From: RHKX01 sp041393495
Lineage (GTDB): Bacteria; Actinomycetota; Thermoleophilia; Solirubrobacterales; 70-9
Direction of reading: 5' to 3'
Length of the DNA stretch: 64,000 nt
Assembly (NCBI GenBank): GCA_041393495.1
Contig: JAWKKA010000002.1
Coordinates: 124,001-188,000, forward strand
Part shown: in pieces, positions 42,983-50,860 of the stretch
Numbering within the stretch: position 1 is the stretch's first letter
Layout: each line of letters starts with the position of its first letter
Made by a program: the position numbers and the translations under genes
The notes under the pieces: model-generated
Told to the model about the DNA's origin: nothing
Database searches by the model: none
Seen by the model: the letters and a program-made list of their open reading frames with translations, nothing else

Positions 42983-42990
42983 TGGCGACG

Positions 42991-43323
42991 ATGAGCGCCG
43001 AGTTCGGCAGCCCGATTCATTACACCGCGGTCGAGCGCGGCACGCCGGTGTACTCGAGCGACGGCGTTCGGGTTGGCGAGGTGCGCCGCGTCGAGGACAA
43101 CTACGCCGAGCACATCCTCGACGGCTTCGAGATCGTCGACGCGGAGGGGGCGCTGCGGTTCGTCGACGCACCCGAGGTCGAGCGGACCTTCGAGCGGGCG
43201 GTCACCCTGACGATCAGCGCCGCCGAGATCGCGGAGCGCACCAAGCCGATCAACCGCGGCATCCCGGCGATCGGCGGCGGGCCCGGGAGCGGCGGCCTGC
43301 TCGGGCGCCTGTTCAGGCGCTGA
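42991..43323 (+). CDS. Small protein with a PRC-barrel-like / DUF2171-like N-terminus
   Basis: 110 residues. GTPVYSSDGVRVGEVRRVEDNYAEHILDGFEIVDAEG has the spacing of a PRC-barrel (a small beta barrel that binds RNA or proteins). The C-terminal third (IPAIGGGPGSGGLLGRLFRR) is a flexible Gly tail ending in a basic amphipathic patch, possibly a membrane-touching end. The function is unknown. Confidence 0.6.
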   Translation: MSAEFGSPIHYTAVERGTPVYSSDGVRVGEVRRVEDNYAEHILDGFEIVDAEGALRFVDAPEVERTFERAVTLTISAAEIAERTKPINRGIPAIGGGPGSGGLLGRLFRR

Positions 43324-43403
43324 GCCGTCAGCGCGGCTGACAGCGGTTCGGCCGGATCGGTTCGGCCGGGCGCGACGCGGCTCGCCCGTTCACAGAGCAC
43401 GAA

Positions 43404-43431
43404 GAAGGGGCCGGCTCGCGCCGGCCCCTTC
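43404..43431. terminator. Bidirectional intrinsic terminator
   Basis: A perfect 12-bp stem GAAGGGGCCGGC / GCCGGCCCCTTC with a 4-nt TCGC loop, between two convergent genes. It is the strongest hairpin in the window and is placed to stop transcripts from both sides. Confidence 0.75.
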
Positions 43432-43455
43432 CGATCGTCGCTGCCGGCGCGGCGC

Positions 43456-44202
43456 TCAGGCCACGGGCGCAGCGGCGGGCAGCTCGCCGCCGCCGCCACC
43501 GAGGTCGAAGAACAGGGTGCTGGCGACCAGCGCCGAGACGGGCATGAACAGCGCCAGGACGATGATCCCGACGATGATCGCGCCGGCGACGCCGCCGATC
43601 GCGGCCCCGATCAGCCCGGCGATGATGCTGGCCGCGAGCATGATCAGAAAGACGCAGACGAGGACGCCGAAGACGGTCCAGGCCTGACCGCGGACGAGCT
43701 CGAAGCTGCGCCCGAAGGCCTCGATCGGGCCGCAGTCCTCGGCGACGATCGCCGGGGCCCCGACCGCCCAGATCGTCATCAGGATCAGACCGGGCACGAT
43801 CAACAGCAGGAAGCCGATGCCGATCGCGATCCCCGCGAGGATGCTCCAGATGATCAGCGGGCCGATCGCGGGCGCCGCCGCCGAGAACAGCTCGCCGACG
43901 GACATGTCGCGACGACCGTCGCGGACGTCCTGGACGAGCCTGACCACGAAGCCGGTGTAGATCGCGGTGCCGATCAGCTCCACGACCCAGGCGAGGAAGC
44001 TCATGACGACGCCGCCGGCGTCGTTGAGGATCCCGACGATCAGTCCGAAGACGATCGCGACGGCGAGGCTGGTCGCGACGAGGACGCCGAGGTTGGTCGA
44101 GTAGACCCCGAACGCGTCGCCGATCACCTGGCCGACCTGGATCTGCCGCGGTCCTGCCGCGGGTCGAGGGGCGGGGGCGGGTGGTGGTGCTGCTGCTTCC
44201 AT
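43456..44202 (-). CDS. Multi-pass membrane protein of unknown function
   Basis: 248 residues. After a Pro/Ala-rich N-terminus (1-20), about six hydrophobic helices follow (VLVATSLAVAIVFGLIVGIL, GPLIIWSILAGIAIGIGFLLLIVPGLIL and others), with an amphipathic FGVYSTN segment. The layout resembles the glycerophosphodiester-phosphodiesterase membrane domain / DUF4013 / YciC-type group, in which VxGxxILMTIW...PAIVxEDxGPIEAFGRSFELVRG is common. Function unknown. TAGTTT on the minus strand (44209-44214) ends 6 nt before the ATG. Confidence 0.7.
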   Translation of the reverse strand: MEAAAPPPAPAPRPAAGPRQIQVGQVIGDAFGVYSTNLGVLVATSLAVAIVFGLIVGILNDAGGVVMSFLAWVVELIGTAIYTGFVVRLVQDVRDGRRDMSVGELFSAAAPAIGPLIIWSILAGIAIGIGFLLLIVPGLILMTIWAVGAPAIVAEDCGPIEAFGRSFELVRGQAWTVFGVLVCVFLIMLAASIIAGLIGAAIGGVAGAIIVGIIVLALFMPVSALVASTLFFDLGGGGGELPAAAPVA

Positions 44203-44423
44203 GCGACGAAACTACCCCGAAACCGAAGCCGTCGCAGCCCGCTCGGGCCGTCTGGCAGCGCGGTTTCGCGGGGTCCGCCTCGCGACGACGCCGGCAACGC
44301 TCAACGCGGATCGCGCCGCGGGCGGCGGCCCGGCCGCCCTCCACCGCTTGCGGCCCCCGGCCTAGTGCTCTCCGCCGTCGAGTGAAAGTGATGCATCCGG
44401 TGGTGAGGCGCGGTCGCGACGGC

Positions 44424-44429
44424 TAGATT
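44424..44429 (+). promoter_or_regulatory. -10 box TAGATT for the carbonic anhydrase gene
   Basis: TAGATT ends 9 nt before the ATG at 44439. The divergent membrane-protein gene has its own box at 44209-44214; nothing else is evident in the 236-bp divergent region. Confidence 0.45.
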
Positions 44430-44438
44430 CCTCAACCC

Positions 44439-44885
44439 ATGGGCTCATCGGCAGCACGCTTTCCGACCCGGCACCTCGCCATCGTCACCTGCATGGATTG
44501 TCGGATCGAGCCGCATGCGGCGTTCGGGCTCGGCTCCGGCGAGGCCCACGTGATCCGCAACGCCGGCGCCGTCGTCACGGCCGATGTACGGCGCTCGCTG
44601 GCGCTCTCGCAGCGGGCCCTGAACACGAGCGAGATCTGGCTGGTCGCGCACACCGACTGCGGAGTCCTCGGCCTCGACGATGAGGCATTCCTCGACGGCG
44701 TCGAGGCCGACGCGGGCGTCCGACCGGACTGGCGGCCCGGCGGGTTCGACTCGCTGGAGGGCTCCGTTCGCGACGGCCTCGCTGCAATCGCCGCCGACCG
44801 GGCGCTCGACTCGAGCGCGGCCCGTGGCTTCATCTTCGACGTCGAAAGCGGCGAGCTGAGCGAGGTGGCCCTCACCGATCGGTGA
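44439..44885 (+). CDS. Beta-class carbonic anhydrase
   Basis: 148 residues, short for the class. Zinc ligands Cys18 (in the CxDxR motif CMDCR, with the Asp20/Arg22 dyad), His71 and Cys74 (HTDCG); VIRNAGAVV is also typical. It hydrates CO2 to bicarbonate. The size matches the compact single-domain clade found in mycobacteria and related species. The C-terminus has VESGELSEV as in other short members. Confidence 0.9.
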   Translation: MGSSAARFPTRHLAIVTCMDCRIEPHAAFGLGSGEAHVIRNAGAVVTADVRRSLALSQRALNTSEIWLVAHTDCGVLGLDDEAFLDGVEADAGVRPDWRPGGFDSLEGSVRDGLAAIAADRALDSSAARGFIFDVESGELSEVALTDR

Positions 44886-44995
44886 GGGACGCGATGCGGC
44901 GAAGGCCGACGAGAACATCGCGCCGGCAACGCACGATAATCGACGTTATGTAGACCTGCCTCTGGGTTGAGGCCTGTCCGCGGCCGACGCTTGCG

Positions 44996-45209
44996 CCCCT
45001 TGCGCCGACGCCTGTCCGTCTGCCCCTTGCGCCGACGCGGCCCGAAGACGAGAGCCGGGCGCCCACGATGGCCATTCGCGACCGGCGGGCCAGCCGGATC
45101 CGGCTTCGGGAGCAGGTTTCGGCGCCGTCGGCGAACAGGCCCGAGCCGAATCGGCGCAACAACGTCGCGACGTCGGCGCGCAGGCCCGCGCCGACCCGGC
45201 GCAACAACG
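44996..45209. repeat. Short direct repeats in a 424-bp gene-free stretch
   Basis: CCCCTTGCGCCGACGC occurs at 44996-45011 and 45023-45038. A 29-bp imperfect repeat, ending CGGCGCAACAACG, occurs at 45136-45164 and 45181-45209, 45 bp (15 codons) apart. Open frames cross it on both strands, and on the minus strand the repeat reads as LLRRxGxGLxAD twice, but no gene is convincing. The rest of 44886-45309 shows no recognisable RNA or gene. Confidence 0.6.
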
Positions 45210-45309
45210 CCGGCGGCCAGGGGTTTCAGGCCGCGATACGGCCGGCCGTGTTCCGATGGGCCAGGCGGATTGTGAGCGATTCATGAGCGATCTGTATAAG
45301 AAGGGGACG

Positions 45310-46731
45310 ATGCCCGCCCTCTCCCGGCGAAAGATCGTGCTCGTCGCGCTGCTCGGGGCCATCCTCGCCGTCCTCGTCACGATGGCGTTCGGCTCGACCC
45401 GCGGCCGCGCCGTGAGCGCGGTCTCGGTCGATCTGCCCGAGTCGGCGATCGTCGGCCCGAAGGCTCACGGCAAGCCGGTCGTCCGCGACGTCTCCGGAAC
45501 CCGCCCGAACATCCTCCTGATCATCACCGACGATCAGGAGAAGACCTCGATGCGGGCGATGCCGCAGACGCTGCGGCTGTTCAAGCGCCAGGGCGTCGAC
45601 TTCAACCACGGCTACGTGACGACGCCGCTCTGCTGTCCCGCCCGCGCGACGATGTACTCGGGCCTGTACGCCCACAACCACGGGATCATCACCAACAACC
45701 CGACGAAGCAGTTCGGGAGCACCTATCTCTGGCAGGACACGTTCCCGGCCGTGCTGCAGCGCAACGGCTACTACACCGGCCAGTTCGGCAAGTACCTCAA
45801 CAACTGGGACACCGATCAGGAGGGCGATGCCGGCTTCGACGTCTTCAAGGACAACTACCGGGGCACCGACCACGATCACGCGACGCGCGGTGAGGCCGAC
45901 ATGCTCACCGCCAATCGCGGCGCCAGGTTCGTCGAGGACCGCGAGGCGAGCGACGATCAGCCCTGGATGATGACCCTCTCGATGCGCTCCCCGCACGCCC
46001 CGCTCGTTCCCGAGCGCAAGTACAAGGCCGCCCCGGTGCCGCAGTTCCGGCCGCCGATCTCGTTCAACGAGACCGACCTGTCCGACAAGCCCCGGTACCT
46101 GCGCGAGAAACGCCACGACAAGACCCTCGGGTACATGACGAAGCGGTTTCAGAAGTACCAGCAGACGCTGCTTTCGGCCGATGACGGCATCGCCAAGGTC
46201 TTCCGGACGCTGAAGCGGACCGGCGAGGAGCGACACACGCTCGCGATCTACGTCTCCGACAACGGGTTCCTGTTCGGTGCCCACGACGTGCTCGGCAAGG
46301 TCTTCCCCTACCAGGAGGCGACCAACGTCCCGATGTACATGCGCTGGCCGGCCGAGCTCGGCAAGGAGAGCCGCCTCGACACGCGGCTCGTCGCCAACGT
46401 CGACTTCGCTCCGACCTTCTATGACGTCGCCGGGGTCGATCCCGGCTACCGCGTCGACGGCACCTCGCTGTTCGATCCGGCGAACGACCGCGAGTACATG
46501 CTCACCGAGTCGGTCCGCTGGAAGGCGATCCAGGACGACCGCGGCTCGCTGATCGAGACGAAGACCGACGACCCCGCGAACCCCTTCGTCGAGTTCTACG
46601 ACTGGAGCGTCGACCCCGGCGAGATGGACGGCCGGCCCGACCTCGACAATCCCGAGCAGATGCGGCGCTTCGACGAGATGAGCGCCTACCTCGACCGCGT
46701 CGAGGACTGCGCCGGCTCCGCCTGCCCCTGA
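45310..46731 (+). CDS. Sulfatase-family enzyme (type I), membrane-anchored or secreted
   Basis: 473 residues from ATG 45310, favoured by AAGAAGGGG just upstream; ATGs at 45283 and 45256 are alternatives. A hydrophobic signal/anchor (VLVALLGAILAVLVTMAFG) comes first. NILLIITDDQ gives metal ligands; TTPLCCPARATMYSG holds the formylglycine-type CxPxR with Cys108; YVSDNGFLFGAHDVLGK is the second metal region. Type I sulfatases need a formylglycine-generating enzyme, not seen in the window. The substrate is unknown (sulfated or phosphorylated glycans). Confidence 0.9.
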   Translation: MPALSRRKIVLVALLGAILAVLVTMAFGSTRGRAVSAVSVDLPESAIVGPKAHGKPVVRDVSGTRPNILLIITDDQEKTSMRAMPQTLRLFKRQGVDFNHGYVTTPLCCPARATMYSGLYAHNHGIITNNPTKQFGSTYLWQDTFPAVLQRNGYYTGQFGKYLNNWDTDQEGDAGFDVFKDNYRGTDHDHATRGEADMLTANRGARFVEDREASDDQPWMMTLSMRSPHAPLVPERKYKAAPVPQFRPPISFNETDLSDKPRYLREKRHDKTLGYMTKRFQKYQQTLLSADDGIAKVFRTLKRTGEERHTLAIYVSDNGFLFGAHDVLGKVFPYQEATNVPMYMRWPAELGKESRLDTRLVANVDFAPTFYDVAGVDPGYRVDGTSLFDPANDREYMLTESVRWKAIQDDRGSLIETKTDDPANPFVEFYDWSVDPGEMDGRPDLDNPEQMRRFDEMSAYLDRVEDCAGSACP

Positions 46732-46746
46732 GGCGGACGCGGGGGC

Positions 46747-47289
46747 TCAGTTGACGCTCGGGTCCTCGGGCATCCGGGCGACGAGGGCGTACTCGCCGCC
46801 CTTGCGCGCGAGGACGTCGCTCCAGAGCGTCGCCGGGTCCTCGGGAAACAGCTCCGGCGGGATCGGCGGCTCGACGAACCACGCCTCCTCCTCGAGCTCG
46901 GCCTCGAGCTGTCCCGGGCCCCAGCCCGAGAAGCCCGCGTAGACGCGACCACGGCGAACCGCGTCGGGCAGCTCGTCGAGGTCGGTCGACGCCGAGACGA
47001 GCCCGACGTCGGCGACGATGATCCAGGCGGCCTTGTCGGGGTCGGTGAACTCACCGAGGACGACCAGGGACTCCGGCTGGACGGGGCCGCCGACGAAGAC
47101 GGGCTCGGCGACGGCGATCGGGGCCAGCTCCGGAAGCACCTCCTCGACCTCGGCGTCGGCGGGACGGTTGAGGACGATCCCCATCGCGCCCTCGTCCCCG
47201 TGCTCGGTGATCAGGACCACCGAGCGGACGAAGTTCGGATCCTGCAGGGCCGGGGAGGCGACGAGCAGGTTGCCGCGGAGCGATTCCAC
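46747..47289 (-). CDS. YqgE/AlgH family protein (DUF179)
   Basis: 180 residues. SLRGNLLVASPALQDPNFVRSVVLITEH, GAMGIVLNRP, FVGGPVQPESL and AGFSGWGPGQLEAELEEEAWF are the family's hallmark stretches. The molecular role is not settled. TAGCCT on the minus strand (47296-47301) ends 6 nt before the GTG. It is divergent from the thioredoxin gene and 15 bp from the convergent sulfatase stop. Confidence 0.92.
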   Translation of the reverse strand: MESLRGNLLVASPALQDPNFVRSVVLITEHGDEGAMGIVLNRPADAEVEEVLPELAPIAVAEPVFVGGPVQPESLVVLGEFTDPDKAAWIIVADVGLVSASTDLDELPDAVRRGRVYAGFSGWGPGQLEAELEEEAWFVEPPIPPELFPEDPATLWSDVLARKGGEYALVARMPEDPSVN

Positions 47290-47340
47290 GCCGTCAGGCT
47301 AGCGTGCGACGCCGGCGCCCGGACGACGATCGCGCCTCTC

Positions 47341-47346
47341 TAAGCT
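47341..47346 (+). promoter_or_regulatory. -10 box TAAGCT for the thioredoxin-TPR gene
   Basis: TAAGCT ends 9 nt before ATG 47356 but only 3 nt before GTG 47350, which favours the ATG as the start. Confidence 0.45.
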
Positions 47347-47355
47347 TCCGTGGTC

Positions 47356-48096
47356 ATGGTTCACGACGTCACCCAGGAGACCTTCCAGGCCGACGTGCTC
47401 GACCGCTCCCGCGAGGTACCGGTCGTCGTCGATTTCTGGGCCGAGTGGTGCGGCCCGTGCCGCCAGCTCGGGCCCGCCCTCGAGGCCGAGGCCGCCAAGC
47501 GCGGCGACGACGTCGACCTCGCCAAGGTCGACGTCGACTCCAACCAGGCGCTCGCCGCGCAGTTCGGGATCCAGGGCATTCCCGCGGTCAAGGCGTTCCG
47601 GGACGGGACGGTCGCGGCCGAGTTCACCGGTGCGATCCCGCCCGCCCAGGTGGCCGCCTTCTTCGACGCGCTCGTTCCCTCCGAGGCCGACCGGCTCGCC
47701 GGCGCCGGCGACGAGGAGTCGCTGCGGCGCGCGCTCGAGCTCGACCCGGCCCAACGGGAAGCGGCCGTCAAGCTCGGCCGGATCCTGATCGAGCGCGGCG
47801 CCGGCGAGGACGCCGGCGAGGTCCTCGCGCCATTCGAGACCGACTTCACCGCCTCCGGCCTGCTCGCCCGACTCGCGCTCGGCGACGAGGACGAGGTCGC
47901 GCCGGCGTTCGCGGCCTGGGACGAGGGCGAGCACGAGCGGGCCCTCGACCTGCTCCAGGAGGGGATCGCCGCGGCGGACGATCCCGAGCGCGTCGATCTT
48001 CTGCGCCGGGTGATGGTCGCGATCTTCACCGAGCTCGGCCCGGACAGCGAGCTCGCGCGGGCGCACCGGCGCCGGCTCTCGCTGGCGATCACCTGA
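47356..48096 (+). CDS. Thioredoxin domain fused to tetratricopeptide-like C-terminus (YbbN/CnoX-like)
   Basis: 246 residues from ATG 47356 (GTG 47350 possible). Thioredoxin domain 1-~108 with WCGPC (Cys32/Cys35), VDVDSNQALAAQFGIQGIPAVKAFRDG and cis-Pro. The C-terminal ~130 residues are TPR-like helices (ALELDPAQREAAVKLGRILIERG, DEGEHERALDLLQEGI). YbbN/CnoX proteins combine redox protection with a chaperone-holdase role. ccdA follows 9 bp downstream, so the protein may also connect with CcdA electron transfer. Confidence 0.9.
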   Translation: MVHDVTQETFQADVLDRSREVPVVVDFWAEWCGPCRQLGPALEAEAAKRGDDVDLAKVDVDSNQALAAQFGIQGIPAVKAFRDGTVAAEFTGAIPPAQVAAFFDALVPSEADRLAGAGDEESLRRALELDPAQREAAVKLGRILIERGAGEDAGEVLAPFETDFTASGLLARLALGDEDEVAPAFAAWDEGEHERALDLLQEGIAAADDPERVDLLRRVMVAIFTELGPDSELARAHRRRLSLAIT

Positions 48097-48105
48097 CCGC
48101 GGCCG

Positions 48106-48846
48106 ATGCCTGAGATCGGTGGAGTCGGCCTGCTGACCGCCCTGTTCGCGGGAGCCGTGTCGTTCTTCTCCCCGTGCGTCCTGCCGCTCGTCCCCGGCTA
48201 CCTGTCGGCGGTCACCGGCGTCTCCGCGGCCGAGCTCGACCGGGCGAGCTGGCGCACGGTCGTCCCCCCTGCCCTCGTCTTCATCGCCAGCTTCTCGGCC
48301 ATCTTCATCCTGCTCGGGCTGACGGCGGTCGGCCTGACCCAGACGCTGCGCCAAAACCAGGACACGCTCGACAAGGTCGCAGGCGTGCTGATCATCGCGA
48401 TGGGGATCCTCTTCGTCGCCCAGCTGTTCATCGTCAAGCTCAATCGCGAGTGGCGCGTCGAGGCGCTGATCGAGCGCGCGGGCTCCGGCGGCCCGCTGAT
48501 CGCCGGCGCCGCCTTCGCGATCGCCTGGACCCCCTGCATCGGCCCCACCCTCGCCGCGATTCTCGCCCTCGCCGGCTCGACCGGCTCGGTTTTCGAGGGC
48601 GGCCTGATGCTCGCCGTCTACTCGCTCGGGCTGGCGATCCCGTTCCTGCTCACCGCGATCGCCTTCGCGCGGATGACGACCGCCTTCAGCTTCATCAAGC
48701 GCCACTACGCGGCGATCATGGCCGTCGGCGGCGTCATCCTGATCGCGATGGGCGTCCTCGTCTTCACCGGTGAGCTCACGCGGCTCAACCTCGAGGCCCA
48801 GCAGGCCCTCAACGACCTCGGGATCAACTTCTTCAACGAGGTCTGA
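48106..48846 (+). CDS. ccdA: Cytochrome c biogenesis protein CcdA (thiol-disulfide electron transporter)
   Basis: 246 residues, six or seven TM helices. The two redox Cys lie in FFSPCVLPLVPGYLS (Cys24) and AWTPCIGPTLA (~145), each in the conserved proline-flanked TM motif. It moves electrons from cytoplasmic thioredoxin to extracytoplasmic thiol proteins, such as those that reduce apocytochrome c. The adjacent thioredoxin gene and the cytochrome c at 25.5 kb are logical partners. Confidence 0.93.
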   Translation: MPEIGGVGLLTALFAGAVSFFSPCVLPLVPGYLSAVTGVSAAELDRASWRTVVPPALVFIASFSAIFILLGLTAVGLTQTLRQNQDTLDKVAGVLIIAMGILFVAQLFIVKLNREWRVEALIERAGSGGPLIAGAAFAIAWTPCIGPTLAAILALAGSTGSVFEGGLMLAVYSLGLAIPFLLTAIAFARMTTAFSFIKRHYAAIMAVGGVILIAMGVLVFTGELTRLNLEAQQALNDLGINFFNEV

Positions 48847-49040
48847 GCGCTGCGCCGGACCGCGCGGCCGGGAGCCGGTCGGCGCCGTCCCCGGCGGAAG
48901 CGGACGGCAAGGGCTGCGGTCCCCCGGCAACCACCGGCCGCTGCCGGGCCCCTCCGGCGACCGCTGGGCGCTGGGCAACCGCTGGACGCCGCTGGGATCC
49001 TGCGGCAGCTGCTGGTCCCTGCGGCAACCGCTGGGGTGAT
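48847..49040. repeat. Degenerate GC-rich repeats in a convergent intergenic region
   Basis: Short units containing CCGCTGG recur; GGCAACCGCTGG is exact at 48974-48985 and 49023-49034. CCGGCGGAAGCGGACGG (48891-48907) is the exact reverse complement of a 17-mer in both full copies of the 105-bp repeat near 13.3 kb, and GCGACCGCTGGG is shared in inverted form with the repeats near 63.1 kb. No coding signal is seen. Confidence 0.65.
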
Positions 49041-49098
49041 TGGAGCCGACATCCCGGACGAATGCGCCCCAGCGTCGACAGCGGGGCCGTGCCGGCGC

Positions 49099-49398
49099 CT
49101 ACCGCGCCGGCTCGGCGGGCGCGGGAACCTCGGCGGGAGCGCCGACCTCGACCGGGGTGCCGATCGCCTCGGTCGCCTCGAGCTCGGCGCCGTCGAGATC
49201 GCGCGAGCAGACGATCCGGAAGCGGCCGGTGCCGAGGTCGGGATCGGGCACGATCGGAAGGCCGCGGATCTCCTCCCAGCCGAGCCGCTCGACCTCGAAC
49301 GGGTTCATCCGTACCTCGGCCGCCGGGAACGGACAGGAGCTGTTGTGCTGGTCGATCGCCTTCGAGATCGCCTCGAGGTTCTTCGCCTCGGCTCCCAC
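49099..49398 (-). CDS. Small conserved-looking protein of unknown function
   Basis: 99 residues. The N-terminal half (AEAKNLEAISKAIDQHNSSCPFPAAEVRMNPFEVERLGWEEIRGLPIVPDPDLGTGRFRIVC) looks like a real compact domain with two Cys; the C-terminal 30 residues are Glu/Ala/Pro-rich and disordered. I do not recognise the family. Coding is supported by the normal amino-acid composition and third-position GC bias; nothing in the neighbourhood explains it. Confidence 0.6.
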   Translation of the reverse strand: MGAEAKNLEAISKAIDQHNSSCPFPAAEVRMNPFEVERLGWEEIRGLPIVPDPDLGTGRFRIVCSRDLDGAELEATEAIGTPVEVGAPAEVPAPAEPAR

Positions 49399-49467
49399 GC
49401 CCTCACCGTAGCAGCAGTGTCGGGGCCGCCGTCTGCGGCGCGAGCAAGCGGTGGCCGTTCGCGCGGA

Positions 49468-49482
49468 GGCGCTCCGAGCGCC
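49468..49482 (-). terminator. Hairpin GGCGCT-CCG-AGCGCC at the RCC1-protein stop codon
   Basis: A perfect 6-bp stem with a 3-nt loop directly after the stop codon of the minus-strand gene, without a U-run. Confidence 0.35.
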
Positions 49483-50727
49483 CTACGGCGGCGTCGCCTG
49501 CCCGTCGCCGTCGTTGCCCCAGCAGGCGGCGGCGCCGTTGCTGCGGATCCCGCAGGCGTGCGTCGTGCCGGCGCTGACCGCCTTGAAGCTCCCCGACGGC
49601 GGCGAGGCCTTCCCGTCGCTGTCCGAGCCCCAGCATGCCAGCGCCCCGGTGCTGCGGACGCCGCAGCTGAAGTCGGCGCCGGCGCTGACCGCCGTGAAGG
49701 TCCCCGAAGGCGGCGAGGACTGCCCCCAGTTGTCCTCACCCCAGCAGGCCAGCGTGTCGTCGCCGCGGATCCCGCAGCTGTGGACGCTGCCGGCGTCGAC
49801 CGCCTTGAACGTCCCCGACGGGGGCGAAGCCTGATCGGACCAGTCACCGCCCCAGCAGGCCACCGTCCCGTTGCCGCGGATGCCGCAGGCGTGCGCGCCG
49901 CCGGCGCTGACCGCCGTGAAGGCCCCGGACGGGGGCGCCACCTGCCCCCAGCTGTTCCGGCCCCAAGAGTCCAGGGTCCCGCCGCCGACGCCGCAGCCGA
50001 AGTAGTCACCGGCGCTGACCGCCGTGAAGGCCCCACCCGGGGGCGTCGCCTCCCCGTCGGCGTTCCAGCCCCAGCAGGCCAGCGTGCCGTCGCCGCGGAT
50101 TCCGCAGCCGTGCTCGGCGCCGGCGCTGACCGCCTTGAACGTCCCCGACGGCGGCGTGGCCTGTCCTGCTTCGTCGAAGCCCCAGCAGACGAGCGTGTCG
50201 TCGCCGCGGATCCCGCAGCTGTACCGGCTGCCGGCGCTCACCGCCTTGTAGGCGTCGGACGGAGGAGCCCCGCAGAGGTCCTCGACGAGCCGCTCGGCGT
50301 CCCCGAGCGCCGCCTTTGCGTCGCGAACGGCCCGCCTCGCCCGGGCGAGCTTCTTCTTCGCCTTGGCGAGCTTCTTCCTCGCGCGCGCTATCGCCCGCTT
50401 CGACCCCTTCTTCTTCGCGGCTTTCAGCGCCTTCTTGGCAACGGCGAGACGCTGCTCGGCGAGCAGCTGCTTCTGCTTTGCTCCGGCGAGGCGCAGCTCG
50501 GCCTCGTCCCTGGCCGCCTTGGCCTCGTCGCATGTGGTCGGGGCGGCTTCGGCCCCGGGCGAGGCGGCCGGTGATGCCGCCGTCTCGTTCGAGCCCGCGG
50601 CGCTCGCCGGCGAGGCGATCGCAATCAGCGCCACGAGTAGCAGCGGCAGCGCCAAGGCGAATAGCCCTCGACACCCGATGTCATGGTTCCCCGCCGCTGA
50701 AATCGGTCCGTCTCCAGCGGGTCGCAT
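49483..50727 (-). CDS. Secreted RCC1-like beta-propeller repeat protein with a basic coiled-coil
   Basis: 414 residues from the ATG at 50727, which has GGAGG just upstream. A signal peptide (LFALALPLLLVALIAIASPASA) is followed by a Lys/Ala-rich helix (about 65-140, with AKKALKAAKKKGSKRAIARARKKLAKAKKKLARAR character). Seven to eight RCC1/BNR-type repeats of ~38 residues follow, each near AVSAGxxHxCGIRxDGTLACWGxNxxGQATPPSG with a conserved Cys pair. They should fold into a disulfide-rich propeller outside the cell. The repeats are nearly identical at DNA level (114-bp period), so copy number may vary by recombination. The ligand is unknown. Confidence 0.85.
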   Translation of the reverse strand: MRPAGDGPISAAGNHDIGCRGLFALALPLLLVALIAIASPASAAGSNETAASPAASPGAEAAPTTCDEAKAARDEAELRLAGAKQKQLLAEQRLAVAKKALKAAKKKGSKRAIARARKKLAKAKKKLARARRAVRDAKAALGDAERLVEDLCGAPPSDAYKAVSAGSRYSCGIRGDDTLVCWGFDEAGQATPPSGTFKAVSAGAEHGCGIRGDGTLACWGWNADGEATPPGGAFTAVSAGDYFGCGVGGGTLDSWGRNSWGQVAPPSGAFTAVSAGGAHACGIRGNGTVACWGGDWSDQASPPSGTFKAVDAGSVHSCGIRGDDTLACWGEDNWGQSSPPSGTFTAVSAGADFSCGVRSTGALACWGSDSDGKASPPSGSFKAVSAGTTHACGIRSNGAAACWGNDGDGQATPP

Positions 50728-50848
50728 GTGCCTCCACGAACGACGATAACGGATACCGGATTGAGGGGTCAAGGCTTCTTTCGCACCGGCCCGCGGTGCA
50801 TCCCGGCCCCGGCCGCGACCGCGGCCGGATCGCGTCAGCGGCCGCGGC

Positions 50849-50854
50849 TACGAT
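50849..50854 (+). promoter_or_regulatory. -10 box TACGAT for dinB
   Basis: TACGAT ends 6 nt before the ATG at 50861. No clear LexA palindrome is seen in the 130 bp upstream. Confidence 0.4.
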
Positions 50855-50860
50855 CGGTCG

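Noticed and set aside
45068..45286. 72-codon plus-strand frame upstream of the sulfatase
   Set aside because: It translates the 45-bp repeat into Arg/Asn/Pro-rich peptide without domain features and overlaps the sulfatase leader.
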